Virus record (IMG/VR): IMGVR_UViG_3300009130_000013
Coordinates: 29,196-93,195 of that record
Strand: one strand, 5' to 3'
DNA: 64,000 bases
From: a virus
Positions 37,330-45,796 of this stretch are shown here, in pieces. Made by a program: the position numbers and the translations under genes. Numbering within the stretch: position 1 is the first letter of the stretch; each line of letters opens with the position of its first letter. The notes below the pieces were generated by a model, which saw only the letters and a program-made list of their open reading frames with translations, had not been told where the DNA came from and did no database searches.

Positions 37330-38160
37330 ATGACTAGAGACCCTTACGAAGTATTGGGTGTATCCCCCGACGCAGATGAAAAAACAATAAAAAAAGCCTA
37401 CAAAAAAATGGCAATGAAACACCACCCCGATCGTACGGGCGGTGACGAAACCAAAATGAAGGAAGTAACTGAGGCTTATAATAGAATTACTAAAGGGGAC
37501 ACACAACAAAATCCATTTGGGGATGGGTTTCACTTTTCTACTAATTCTAATATGTCGCAAGAAGATTTACACGACATACTATCAGGATTTGGCGATTTCT
37601 TTACAAGAGGATTTGGCGGATTTGGCGGACCACACCCTGATGTAAAATATAGAGATAGTCAAAGAAAAGGCCGTGATGTCGCAATGGACTTACCAATATC
37701 CTTTCATCAAATGTGGTTTGGGCATGAACATTTCTTACAAATAAATGGTAAAACTCTTAGTGTTAAAACACCTCCAGGTGTTCGTAATGGTGCTAGAATA
37801 CGTTACACAGGGCACGGACTGCCTCCTAATCAATTAGGTACTCCGGGAGACTTAATAATCACGGTACTTGTACAGCAAGACGATAAGTACAGTATAGAAG
37901 GTAATACAGTTATTGCTAACCAGCACATATCAGTTTGGGACGCAATCATCGGAGGAGACGTTGAATACAAACACGTTGATGATAGAGTTCTCAAAATCTC
38001 AATTAATCCAGGAACACAACATGGTCAGCTTTTTCGTATACCAGGATATGGTGTTAACAATGGTGACCTAATAGTTAGAGCTGTTATTGAAGTTCCGAGT
38101 TCTAAGAGCTTGACAAAGGAGCAAAAAGAAGTTATAATGAAATGGAAGAATAAAAAGTGA
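37330..38160 (+). CDS. dnaJ: DnaJ-type (CbpA-like) co-chaperone
   Basis: A 276-residue protein. The J-domain is intact: DPYEVLGVSPDADEKTIKKA and HHPDRTGGDE with HPD at 32-34, which triggers DnaK ATP hydrolysis. A Gly/Phe-rich linker (about 72-100) and two C-terminal beta domains (GRDVAMDLPISFHQMWFGH, TVKTPPGVRNGARIRYTGHG-like) follow. The zinc-finger domain of type I DnaJ is absent, as in CbpA. No Shine-Dalgarno sequence lies before the ATG, which falls at the predicted transcription start. Confidence 0.9.
   Translation: MTRDPYEVLGVSPDADEKTIKKAYKKMAMKHHPDRTGGDETKMKEVTEAYNRITKGDTQQNPFGDGFHFSTNSNMSQEDLHDILSGFGDFFTRGFGGFGGPHPDVKYRDSQRKGRDVAMDLPISFHQMWFGHEHFLQINGKTLSVKTPPGVRNGARIRYTGHGLPPNQLGTPGDLIITVLVQQDDKYSIEGNTVIANQHISVWDAIIGGDVEYKHVDDRVLKISINPGTQHGQLFRIPGYGVNNGDLIVRAVIEVPSSKSLTKEQKEVIMKWKNKK
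38110..38138 (+). promoter_or_regulatory. sigma70-type promoter inside the end of dnaJ
   Basis: A perfect TTGACA (38110-38115), a 17-nt spacer and a perfect TATAAT (38133-38138) sit in the last codons of dnaJ (LTKEQKEVIMKW). It would drive the deformylase gene with about a 12-nt leader. Confidence 0.8.
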
Positions 38161-38693
38161 TACGGTTAGATCCACAATATCTTCATAACAAAGCAAAACG
38201 TTGCCTATGGCATAACTTTGAAAAAGATAAAAAAATGTATCAAATGCTATCAGCTCAAATGATTGAACTTATGATAGCTGAACATGGATTAGGATTGGCC
38301 GCAAATCAAGTAGGTATGAACTTACAAATGTTTGTTATGAAAAGAGAGAACGGAGATAAGATTGCTTGTTTTAACCCTGAGGTAGTAAAGGTAGGTACTG
38401 ACTGGCACGGTGATGTTATGTGGGCCGACTTTGAAGAAGGTTGTTTAAGTTACCCAGACGTACATTATAAAATATTACGTCCTAGAACTATAACAGCTAA
38501 ATGGACTAACTATCAGTCAACAGATGTTGTACAAGATTTAACAGATATGGAAGCCAGATGTTTTTTACATGAATTTGATCACTGTCAAGGAATCACTTTT
38601 GAACAACGATATAATAACACCATAAAGAAAGAGTACATATCGGATAATATTATATTAGAAGAGAAACCAATAAAACAAAGCGTGGCTATATGA
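38157..38693 (+). CDS. def: peptide deformylase
   Basis: A 178-residue metalloenzyme from a GTG overlapping the dnaJ stop. All three motifs are present: GLGLAANQ (44-51), EGCLS with the metal ligand C96 (94-98) and HEFDH (138-142) giving the two histidine ligands and catalytic Glu. It removes formate from N-formyl-Met of new proteins. Marine phage deformylases are known from cyanophages. This one releases formate that the phage formate dehydrogenase could oxidise. Its C-terminus is normal in length for phage forms. Confidence 0.96.
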   Translation: MIRLDPQYLHNKAKRCLWHNFEKDKKMYQMLSAQMIELMIAEHGLGLAANQVGMNLQMFVMKRENGDKIACFNPEVVKVGTDWHGDVMWADFEEGCLSYPDVHYKILRPRTITAKWTNYQSTDVVQDLTDMEARCFLHEFDHCQGITFEQRYNNTIKKEYISDNIILEEKPIKQSVAI

Positions 38694-38923
38694 GAACATA
38701 CAAATGGATTGAAGGAATAGTTAGACCAGTAAAAGGCGTTAAAGAAGAATACAAAGATATAAACGAAGAAACTGAAGACAGAAGTTTTAAAAAAGCATTA
38801 AAGTCATTTCAGAATAAAGTTAAAGAATGTCGCTGGTTAAGAGTACAATATAAAAGTAAAAAAGGTAAAGACCTAGATCGTTGGGTTGAAATACCATTAG
38901 GACGTAAGAAGAGAATTGGATAA
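38690..38923 (+). CDS. small basic hypothetical protein
   Basis: A 77-residue protein, Lys-rich (KSFQNKVKECRWLRVQYKSK), ATGA-coupled to the deformylase gene and abutting the clpA gene. The function is unknown; possible nucleic-acid or ribosome binding by charge. Confidence 0.65.
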   Translation: MRTYKWIEGIVRPVKGVKEEYKDINEETEDRSFKKALKSFQNKVKECRWLRVQYKSKKGKDLDRWVEIPLGRKKRIG

Positions 38924-38924
38924 A

Positions 38925-41243
38925 ATGATAAAACACAACCCGGAAATGGATTTAATCTTAAGCAAGGCTTATGACTTTGCTCATAAACTTAATCACAAAT
39001 ATGTAACTATCGAACACTTGATGTTGAGTTTAGTTAACTATAAAAATTTTAAAATTATGCTTGAAGAATTTGGTTGCGACCAAGAAAATCTTGCTTTAGA
39101 AATTAAACATCACGTTGAAACATTACCCATAGCATCTAAATCGCCAGTTGAACCTCAAAAGACACACGGCTTAGATAGAGTATGTAATAGAGCATTTACT
39201 CAAGTACTATTCAGTGGTAGACAACATTTACAAACTATAGACTTGTTTCATAGCATAATGACTGAACAAAGAAGCTATGCTTTTTATTTGTTCGCAAAAT
39301 ACAATGTTGACAAAGATGAACTAACAAAATTCTTTAATAAAACATATACCGGTGATGATGAAAAAGCATTACATCAACAAATGGCACAAGAAACACTAGG
39401 CGAGTATTGTACAAATTTAAACGATCAAGCTAAAGTAGGAAAGATAGATCCTGTTATAGGCAGAGAAAACGAAATTGAAGAAATGTGCCAAGTACTAGCA
39501 AAGCGAAATAAATCAAATGTATTACTAATAGGTGAGCCAGGTGTAGGTAAAACAGCACTTGCTGAAGGACTTGCTATGAGAATTTTAGATGGCGATGTTC
39601 CTGATTACCTAAAGAACTCTCGTGTTTACAACTTAGACATGGGTAGTTTAATAGCTGGTACAAAGTACAGAGGAGAATTTGAAGAACGATTAAAAGAAAT
39701 TATTTCCGCGGCAAAAATATTGCCAGGATCAATACTTTTCATTGATGAAGCACATCAAATGAGAGGTGCCGGCGCCGGGGGAAACAGTGGACCAGATTTT
39801 ATGCAAATGCTCAAACCAGCATTGGCTAAAGGAGATGTGAAAGTAATCGCATCTACTACTTGGGAAGATTATACGTCTAGTTTTGAAAAAGACAGGGCGT
39901 TTATGAGAAGATTTTATAGACTAACAGTTGAAGAGCCCACACCAGAGGTAGCGAAAGATATACTTACTGGTCTTAACAAATATTTTATGGAATTTCATAA
40001 AGCGAAAATATTTCCAGAGGCTATTGAAGCCGCTGTTGACCTTAGCGTCAGGCACCAACCAGATAAAAAGTTGCCTGACAAGGCAATTGATTTAATAGAT
40101 AGTGCCTGTGCTAGACAACGTTTCCTAAAACAAACTAACTATAAGATTCGTAAGTCTAACATTATAGAAGAACTATCTAAAGCAACTAGAATACCATTAG
40201 AACAATTAAACTCAGAAGCTACAAAGAGCTTGGCTGATATAGACGGTCATATTAAAACAAAACTATTCGGTCAAGACCACGTTATAGATACTGTGGTTAA
40301 TAAAATTATGGTATCTAAAGCAGGACTTAAGAGTATTCATAAACCAATTGGTGTATTTTTACTATTAGGTCCAACTGGTTCTGGTAAAACAGAGTTTGCT
40401 AAACTACTTGCTGAAAACAGTCAAGCAAAACTATTAAGATTTGATATGAGTGAATATCAAGAGAAGCATACAGTCGCAAGACTAATTGGTGCTCCTCCAG
40501 GTTATGTAGGTTATGAAGACGGTAATCTAGGAGGTGGACTATTAATTAGTCAAATTGAAAAGAATCCACACGCCATTGTATTGTTTGACGAGATAGAAAA
40601 AGCACACCCTGATGTTAGTAACGTTTTACTACAACTAATGGACGAAGGCTTTATTACTAGTACAAATGGTAAAAAAGCAGATGCTAGAAATACAGTTATC
40701 TTAATGACATCTAACTTAGGTGCCAAAGACAATGAAATGAATAATATAGGATTTAGTCAAGAACTAGAAAAGTCGGGTGAAGAAGATAAAGCAATGAAAA
40801 ACTTCTTTAAACCTGAATTTAGAAATAGACTAGATGGAGTATGTAAGTTTAAACATTTATCAAATGACGTAGTAAGAAAAATTGTTGGTAAGTTTAAAAA
40901 TGAAATAAATGACTTACTAGCAGAAAAAGGTATTAAGATAGAATTTATGGAAAAAGCTGTAGCCCAATTAGCCAAACTTGGCTATGATAAGAAAATGGGT
41001 GCTAGACCACTTGGTCGAGTTATTGAAGATAAAATTAAAATACCTCTATCTAAAAAGATATTATTTGAGAGTATTAAAGAAGGTTCTTTAATATTAATTG
41101 ATTATACGAAAAAAGAATTTAGTATAACAGTTAACCCTAACGAGGCTAATGCTGATGGCGAATTACAAGATACCAAATCTAAAACCGGAGTCGATAAATC
41201 AGGTCTTATTGTACTGGACCAATTTAAACCAGAACCTAAATAG
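38925..41243 (+). CDS. clpA: ClpA-type AAA+ unfoldase
   Basis: A 772-residue protein (E. coli ClpA is 758) from the ATG at 38925. The N-domain (1-140) carries the Clp repeat. D1 has Walker A GEPGVGKT (203-210) and Walker B LFIDEA (271-276); D2 has Walker A GPTGSGKT (482-489) and Walker B VLFDEI (552-557). The ClpP-docking tripeptide IGF (608-610, NNIGFSQ) is present, so it should bind ClpP, possibly the phage ClpP at 26688. The middle coiled coil of ClpB is absent, confirming ClpA rather than ClpB. Its likely role is degrading chosen host or phage proteins. Confidence 0.95.
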   Translation: MIKHNPEMDLILSKAYDFAHKLNHKYVTIEHLMLSLVNYKNFKIMLEEFGCDQENLALEIKHHVETLPIASKSPVEPQKTHGLDRVCNRAFTQVLFSGRQHLQTIDLFHSIMTEQRSYAFYLFAKYNVDKDELTKFFNKTYTGDDEKALHQQMAQETLGEYCTNLNDQAKVGKIDPVIGRENEIEEMCQVLAKRNKSNVLLIGEPGVGKTALAEGLAMRILDGDVPDYLKNSRVYNLDMGSLIAGTKYRGEFEERLKEIISAAKILPGSILFIDEAHQMRGAGAGGNSGPDFMQMLKPALAKGDVKVIASTTWEDYTSSFEKDRAFMRRFYRLTVEEPTPEVAKDILTGLNKYFMEFHKAKIFPEAIEAAVDLSVRHQPDKKLPDKAIDLIDSACARQRFLKQTNYKIRKSNIIEELSKATRIPLEQLNSEATKSLADIDGHIKTKLFGQDHVIDTVVNKIMVSKAGLKSIHKPIGVFLLLGPTGSGKTEFAKLLAENSQAKLLRFDMSEYQEKHTVARLIGAPPGYVGYEDGNLGGGLLISQIEKNPHAIVLFDEIEKAHPDVSNVLLQLMDEGFITSTNGKKADARNTVILMTSNLGAKDNEMNNIGFSQELEKSGEEDKAMKNFFKPEFRNRLDGVCKFKHLSNDVVRKIVGKFKNEINDLLAEKGIKIEFMEKAVAQLAKLGYDKKMGARPLGRVIEDKIKIPLSKKILFESIKEGSLILIDYTKKEFSITVNPNEANADGELQDTKSKTGVDKSGLIVLDQFKPEPK

Positions 41244-41943
41244 ATTTTCAGCTAGAGTTAGAATAGCTGATAAACGATTTTATACTTCATATCCTATACG
41301 AATACGTTTCTATCCAATATGTCATTTTAGATTCTTCTGGAGTAACCGTTCTAAGTTTGTTAATCTTACTTGGCCGGAATATCGAAAAACATTATCCACT
41401 TACGAAAAAGAATTACTTGTAAAATACATATCTTGGGCACGTTACCCTGTGCCTATGCCAAAAACTCTTAACAATAGAGAATTTCAAACTACATTTACAT
41501 TATGTAAATGGTTAATGGATAACATTGAAAAACCAAAGATTCGAATGGAATCAAATACTGTAGATTTTTATACAACTGACCCTCAAGTGTTTACGCCATT
41601 AGAGGATATTGGACCTTTAGTATGGGAAGTAGACCTAGTAAATCCAAATCTTGCTATTGACGAAATTGAATGCGATAACTTTCCACTTGACAAATACGAA
41701 TATCGTGTTATACTTAAAGAAGTAAAGTTAAAAAATGATAATATCCTAAACGTAATTGATGAATTAAATAGCCAAGGAGACATCAAAATTACAGATAGAA
41801 GACTATCAGATTTTAAAAAATTTAGAAATTCCCATGGTGATTGGCTTTATGTTAAAGACGATTACATTCTAACAATAGTAAATCTAACCCTTGGGCATTT
41901 AGTATCTAGAATACTAAAATATGTTAAAGTAGGAGAAAAATAG
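41209..41943 (+). CDS. hypothetical protein
   Basis: A 244-residue protein. The start is uncertain: an ATG at 41149 would overlap clpA by 95 nt, while a TTG at 41209 with CAGG nearby is more economical. The first 50 residues are very basic and aromatic (FSARVRIADKRFYTSYPIRI), then mixed alpha/beta. It resembles a conserved protein in marine T4-like phages in the basic Arg/Tyr segment only. The function is unknown. Confidence 0.6.
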   Translation: MYWTNLNQNLNRFSARVRIADKRFYTSYPIRIRFYPICHFRFFWSNRSKFVNLTWPEYRKTLSTYEKELLVKYISWARYPVPMPKTLNNREFQTTFTLCKWLMDNIEKPKIRMESNTVDFYTTDPQVFTPLEDIGPLVWEVDLVNPNLAIDEIECDNFPLDKYEYRVILKEVKLKNDNILNVIDELNSQGDIKITDRRLSDFKKFRNSHGDWLYVKDDYILTIVNLTLGHLVSRILKYVKVGEK

Positions 41944-41944
41944 A

Positions 41945-42211
41945 ATGAAAATAGATCAATGGAAAACGTTTTTAAGTAGAAAACTAATACAACAAGGCAC
42001 TAGAGTTTATGCTGAAGTAACAGCTAAAGGAATTGCCGATGACCCAGTTAGAGTTATGAAAGAATTAAGCATTATTGACGTTAATAAAGACGGCGGACTC
42101 GGACATTTTGTACGAGATCATACAGAAAATTATACATTTACATATGATACTGTTAAAACAATAGATAGTATGACGCCAGAACGTTTAGCTAAAGCGTTCA
42201 AGATTAAATAA
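41945..42211 (+). CDS. small hypothetical protein
   Basis: An 88-residue alpha/beta protein (YAEVTAKGIADDPVRVMKEL). The ATG lies 1 nt past the previous stop with GGAG upstream. Its 3' end contains a late promoter box for the next gene. The function is unknown. Confidence 0.7.
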   Translation: MKIDQWKTFLSRKLIQQGTRVYAEVTAKGIADDPVRVMKELSIIDVNKDGGLGHFVRDHTENYTFTYDTVKTIDSMTPERLAKAFKIK

Positions 42212-42218
42212 ATAAGTA
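42203..42218 (+). promoter_or_regulatory. late promoter boxes ATTAAATA and ATAAGTA
   Basis: ATTAAATA (42203-42210) and ATAAGTA (42212-42218) lie in tandem, 16-24 nt before the start at 42234. Confidence 0.5.
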
Positions 42219-42233
42219 AAATAGGAAAACATT

Positions 42234-42629
42234 ATGCCAGCAATAGCAACAACACTTATACCAAGCACATCACACGGTACAGCTACAGGTAATTATGACG
42301 GTAGTTCAATATACTTCTATAGCGATGCCGCTAAAGGTGATGGTTATTATGGATATAGTGATGGATTACATACTGTTAGTTGGCAAGTAACATCATTTAT
42401 TGGTGATATTAAAATACAAGGAAGCCTTGTTGAAACACCTGCTACTGATGATTGGTTTGATATTACAATGACTGACCCAGCTGGAGCAACGTACACTAGC
42501 CCATATGATGGTAGTACAGCACAAACGGCTCACGTAGCATACAATTTTACAGGAAACTTTGTCAATATACGAGCATCTGTTACAAACTTTACAGCAGGCT
42601 CTATTAACAAATTAAGGTTTAATTACTAA
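42234..42629 (+). CDS. virion-type beta protein
   Basis: A 131-residue all-beta protein. SDAAKGDGYYGYSDGLHTVS, then WQVTSFIGDIKIQGSLVETP resembles a small structural protein of marine T4-like phages. There is no signal peptide. The late promoter box supports a virion role; the precise location is unknown. Confidence 0.75.
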   Translation: MPAIATTLIPSTSHGTATGNYDGSSIYFYSDAAKGDGYYGYSDGLHTVSWQVTSFIGDIKIQGSLVETPATDDWFDITMTDPAGATYTSPYDGSTAQTAHVAYNFTGNFVNIRASVTNFTAGSINKLRFNY

Positions 42630-42880
42630 TGGTAAACTGGATTAAATTAAAATTAGGACATACACCTACAGTACAAGAACAACGTGTCTTTGCTGGTGCT
42701 ATTGCTATGGTGTTAGGTAAAAACTTAACTGAAAGTAAAGACGACTGGTATATAGACGTATTAGATGATCATGCTTTAGGTTGTAAATTTAAAACAGCAT
42801 TTACAGAAGATGAAGCTAATAGATTAGCTCACGTATTATCGAGAACTATCCCCGATCACGAATTAGAAATATCAGTTTAA
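42629..42880 (+). CDS. small hypothetical protein
   Basis: An 83-residue soluble protein (FAGAIAMVLGKNLTESKDD), coupled to the preceding structural gene (TAATG). Its stop region includes TTTAAATA, a late box for the following gene. No motif is recognised. Confidence 0.7.
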   Translation: MVNWIKLKLGHTPTVQEQRVFAGAIAMVLGKNLTESKDDWYIDVLDDHALGCKFKTAFTEDEANRLAHVLSRTIPDHELEISV

Positions 42881-42883
42881 ATA
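42876..42883 (+). promoter_or_regulatory. late promoter box TTTAAATA close to the start
   Basis: TTTAAATA ends 8 nt before the ATG at 42892. AGG within the box-to-ATG gap is the only possible ribosome binding site. Confidence 0.45.
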
Positions 42884-42891
42884 GGTAATCA

Positions 42892-43590
42892 ATGTTCACT
42901 GACGAACAATCAAAAAGAATACAAAACAGTTTCTTAGCAATATGTACTCCTTGTTACGGAGGACAACTCACAGAAAAACATTATGTAAGTATGGTTTCAT
43001 ACGTTATTGCTTGTATGAAAAATAATATGATGTTTAGTTTAGAAACTATGGCTAACGAAAGCCTTGTTACTAGAGCTAGGAATAATCTAGTAGCAAAAAT
43101 GATGATGAATCCTAAAACTACCCACCTAATGTTTATAGATGCTGATGTTGGTTTCCCAACTGACGCTATGTATAAACTTATAGCACACGATAAAGATGTT
43201 GTTGGTGGTATATATCCTAAAAAAACATTTGAACCTGACTATGTTTTTAATCCTTTACCTGATGCTAAAAGAGAAGGTGATGTAATAGAAGTTGATGATA
43301 TAGGTACAGGCTTTTTACTAATCAAACGTGAAGTTATTCAAAAGATGTTTGACAGTTTTCCTAACTTAAAATACAAAAATAATATCAATATTGGCAATGA
43401 CGCTGAGCCGTTCATGTATGCCTTATTTGATACTCACCTCGACGAAAAAGGCAATTACCTAAGCGAAGATTACACTTTTTGCGAACGATGGCGTAGTTTA
43501 GGTGGCAAAATATATGCTGATACTAGCATAGAATTAACACATACTGGCTATTATCCATTTACAGGCGACGTCACGTTGCTTCAAAAATAA
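42892..43590 (+). CDS. GT-A-type glycosyltransferase
   Basis: A 232-residue protein. SFLAICTPCYGGQLTEKHY begins the nucleotide-binding half, and LMFIDADVGFP (about 80-90) carries the DxD metal-binding motif. DIGTGFLLIKREVIQKMF and SEDYTFCERWRSLGGKIYAD match the acceptor-side ED motif of family-2-like glycosyltransferases. It transfers a sugar from an NDP-sugar; phage targets include virion proteins, modified DNA or host glycans. The epimerase and UDP-sugar dehydrogenase genes near 59 kb could supply substrates. Confidence 0.85.
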   Translation: MFTDEQSKRIQNSFLAICTPCYGGQLTEKHYVSMVSYVIACMKNNMMFSLETMANESLVTRARNNLVAKMMMNPKTTHLMFIDADVGFPTDAMYKLIAHDKDVVGGIYPKKTFEPDYVFNPLPDAKREGDVIEVDDIGTGFLLIKREVIQKMFDSFPNLKYKNNINIGNDAEPFMYALFDTHLDEKGNYLSEDYTFCERWRSLGGKIYADTSIELTHTGYYPFTGDVTLLQK

Positions 43591-43597
43591 CTAAATA
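43590..43597 (+). promoter_or_regulatory. late promoter box ACTAAATA
   Basis: ACTAAATA overlaps the glycosyltransferase stop and lies 23 nt before the next ATG, which is preceded by TGGAG. Confidence 0.6.
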
Positions 43598-43620
43598 CAT
43601 TATAACTGGAGTAATTTAGT

Positions 43621-45330
43621 ATGGCGAGTAAAATCGTGGCAATATACGCGGGAAGATTTCACCCATTTCATAAGGGCCATAAGGCTGTCTATGACAGTAT
43701 GGTTGATAAGTTTGGTGAGAATAATGTTTATATCGCTACAAGTAACAAAACAGGTCCTGGATCACCATTTACATTTAAAGAAAAACGTGTTATGATGATG
43801 CTTACAGGTGTGCCTGCTAGTGCTATTAAACAAGAAATATCTCCGTATAAACCCGAAAATACGCTGTCTACAGTACCGAAAGATACAGCGGCCATCTTTG
43901 CTGTAGGGCAAAAAGATATGGCTGAGAATCCTCGTTTTAAACCAGGACTTAAAAAAGATGGCAACCCAACTTATTATCAAGATTTAGATGCTTGGCTTAA
44001 AGCAGGGAAAAAATTAGAAGGCTATGAAACACATGGCTACTTAATCGCAATACCATCAGTTAAATTTACAGTACTTAATAAGCCGGCAGATTCGGCTACA
44101 CAATTAAGAGCTCAATATAAAACATTAGATGATGAGAAACGTAAAGAGTTTATAACAGATTTATTTGGACAATACGACGATATGGTTAAAACAGTAATGG
44201 ATACTAAATTAACTGAAGATTTTAATCCACAAGATCATTATGATCCAAAAACAGGAAGATCTTTTGTGAATAAAAATCATCCAGAATTTAAAAACAGAGT
44301 GTTTGGTGGCGATAAAGGAATAATTGTAAAACAAATTAAAAGACTATCTTATGTTATAGATGACATAGAAAAACTTGTTAAAGATAAAGCTATCGACAAA
44401 GAAACAATGGCAACTATTAAATCACAATTAGATAGAATAGGTGATAGTTTACATGGTACACCAGTAGCAGAAAAATGGAGTAAGTTTGTTGAAACATTAT
44501 GGCAACTAAACAAAGAAGAACCAATGGACAGCGAAATTTTAATACAAGGTCTTGGACGAATGACTCTACAACAAGCAATCCGCAGAGTAAAAGAATATGC
44601 TGATGAAATAAGCAGAGTAGTTTCAGACGAAGATGCTTGGTCTCATCAAGGTAAACTAAACCATCATATAGAAATATTAAGTCATTATAACAAAGCTATA
44701 CAAGATGCTTATAAAGATTTGGCCGCTATCCGTAAGAAAGGCGGAACAAGAAGCAGAGGAATTGACAAATACATTGAAGGTGATGTAGAAGCAGATAAGA
44801 AAAATCCTGTAGCAAAAAAACATATTAATAAGCCTGAATGGAAGGCTTTACATGATATGGATGATGACATTATCAACGATTATATTAAACATAAAAAAGT
44901 TAAAGAAGCAAATGATTATGGCGAAGCAAGACTTTTAGGTATTGCTCAAGCACATCTAAGCCATGGATTAGAAATGGCCCAATACATATTAGATGGTGAC
45001 GAGTTCAAAGCTAAAAGCATAGCCAGAAGCATTGTACAAAATTGGCCAGAAGCAATTGACAAAATACAAAATGTGTATAAAGAAACAATTGGAGAGGCAG
45101 ATTCATATTCGCCACCAACTATTAAGGTAGGTGACGAAGTTAAAGTTGGTCGATTTAAAAATAGAAAAGCTGAAGTCAAAGGTTTCACAAAAGATGAACA
45201 CAATCAACCAGTACTCAAAACTAACAAAGGTGACCAAAAATTATTTAAACCACGAATAGTGAAGTTAGAAGTCAGTGAAACTTTTGATACTGTAGAGAGG
45301 GCGTACAATGAGAATAAGAGAAGTAGCTAA
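43621..45330 (+). CDS. late protein with N-terminal nucleotidyltransferase (NMNAT/cytidylyltransferase-like) domain
   Basis: A 569-residue fusion. The N-terminus has GRFHPFHKGHKAV (residues 11-23), the (H/T)xGH signature of the cytidylyltransferase-like superfamily that includes NMNAT, and a nucleotide-binding end (PADSATQLRAQY) in place of ISSTxVR. Residues about 200-569 are long helical, charged segments, with VGDEVKVGRFKNRKAEVKG as a KOW-like module near the end. Enzymatic NAD or CDP chemistry is possible, but late expression and the appended region suggest a virion-packaged enzyme. It overlaps the next gene by 23 nt. Confidence 0.75.
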   Translation: MASKIVAIYAGRFHPFHKGHKAVYDSMVDKFGENNVYIATSNKTGPGSPFTFKEKRVMMMLTGVPASAIKQEISPYKPENTLSTVPKDTAAIFAVGQKDMAENPRFKPGLKKDGNPTYYQDLDAWLKAGKKLEGYETHGYLIAIPSVKFTVLNKPADSATQLRAQYKTLDDEKRKEFITDLFGQYDDMVKTVMDTKLTEDFNPQDHYDPKTGRSFVNKNHPEFKNRVFGGDKGIIVKQIKRLSYVIDDIEKLVKDKAIDKETMATIKSQLDRIGDSLHGTPVAEKWSKFVETLWQLNKEEPMDSEILIQGLGRMTLQQAIRRVKEYADEISRVVSDEDAWSHQGKLNHHIEILSHYNKAIQDAYKDLAAIRKKGGTRSRGIDKYIEGDVEADKKNPVAKKHINKPEWKALHDMDDDIINDYIKHKKVKEANDYGEARLLGIAQAHLSHGLEMAQYILDGDEFKAKSIARSIVQNWPEAIDKIQNVYKETIGEADSYSPPTIKVGDEVKVGRFKNRKAEVKGFTKDEHNQPVLKTNKGDQKLFKPRIVKLEVSETFDTVERAYNENKRSS

Positions 45331-45787
45331 AGCAATAAAAGAAGGGGTGGACTTTAATGCGGGCCATCTCAACAAAGAAAAAGGATACTGGACTAGCGAT
45401 ACTGATTCTGGGCAACGATATAAAGATGAATTTTATGGTCCAGATTCTGATCCGTATGCGGAACCAGAATACCATCCTGATTACAAACCAGAATTAGATT
45501 TACATTTAACTGGTTCAAGCATGGGTCAAGTGTTTGCTGAGCTCGGATACGACTCAGAAGCACATCCGCCAATAGATGAATTTATAGCAAGAACAACACA
45601 ATGGTTACAAAAAGCAATAGGTAAACCTTCTCCAGAAGAACCTACTACAATAGATAAAAGTGGTGGAGGTGCTACAATGATAAGTGGTGGCAAACGTGAA
45701 GGTTACTTTAATGATGTAATTATGAGAATGAATAAAATTGCTAGATATGGTAAAGAAAACGGCGCAACCCATGTTTGGGCGGCCTAA
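45308..45787 (+). CDS. late protein with short basic leader
   Basis: A 159-residue acidic protein. The N-terminus MRIREVAKAIKEG resembles those of other genes in this block and contains IKE, which fits the (I/L)xE cleavage consensus of T4 prohead protease. The middle is Asp/Pro/Tyr-rich (FYGPDSDPYAEPEYHPDY), the end basic. Possibly an internal virion protein. No known fold is recognised. Confidence 0.65.
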   Translation: MRIREVAKAIKEGVDFNAGHLNKEKGYWTSDTDSGQRYKDEFYGPDSDPYAEPEYHPDYKPELDLHLTGSSMGQVFAELGYDSEAHPPIDEFIARTTQWLQKAIGKPSPEEPTTIDKSGGGATMISGGKREGYFNDVIMRMNKIARYGKENGATHVWAA

Positions 45788-45796
45788 GGACCTGTA

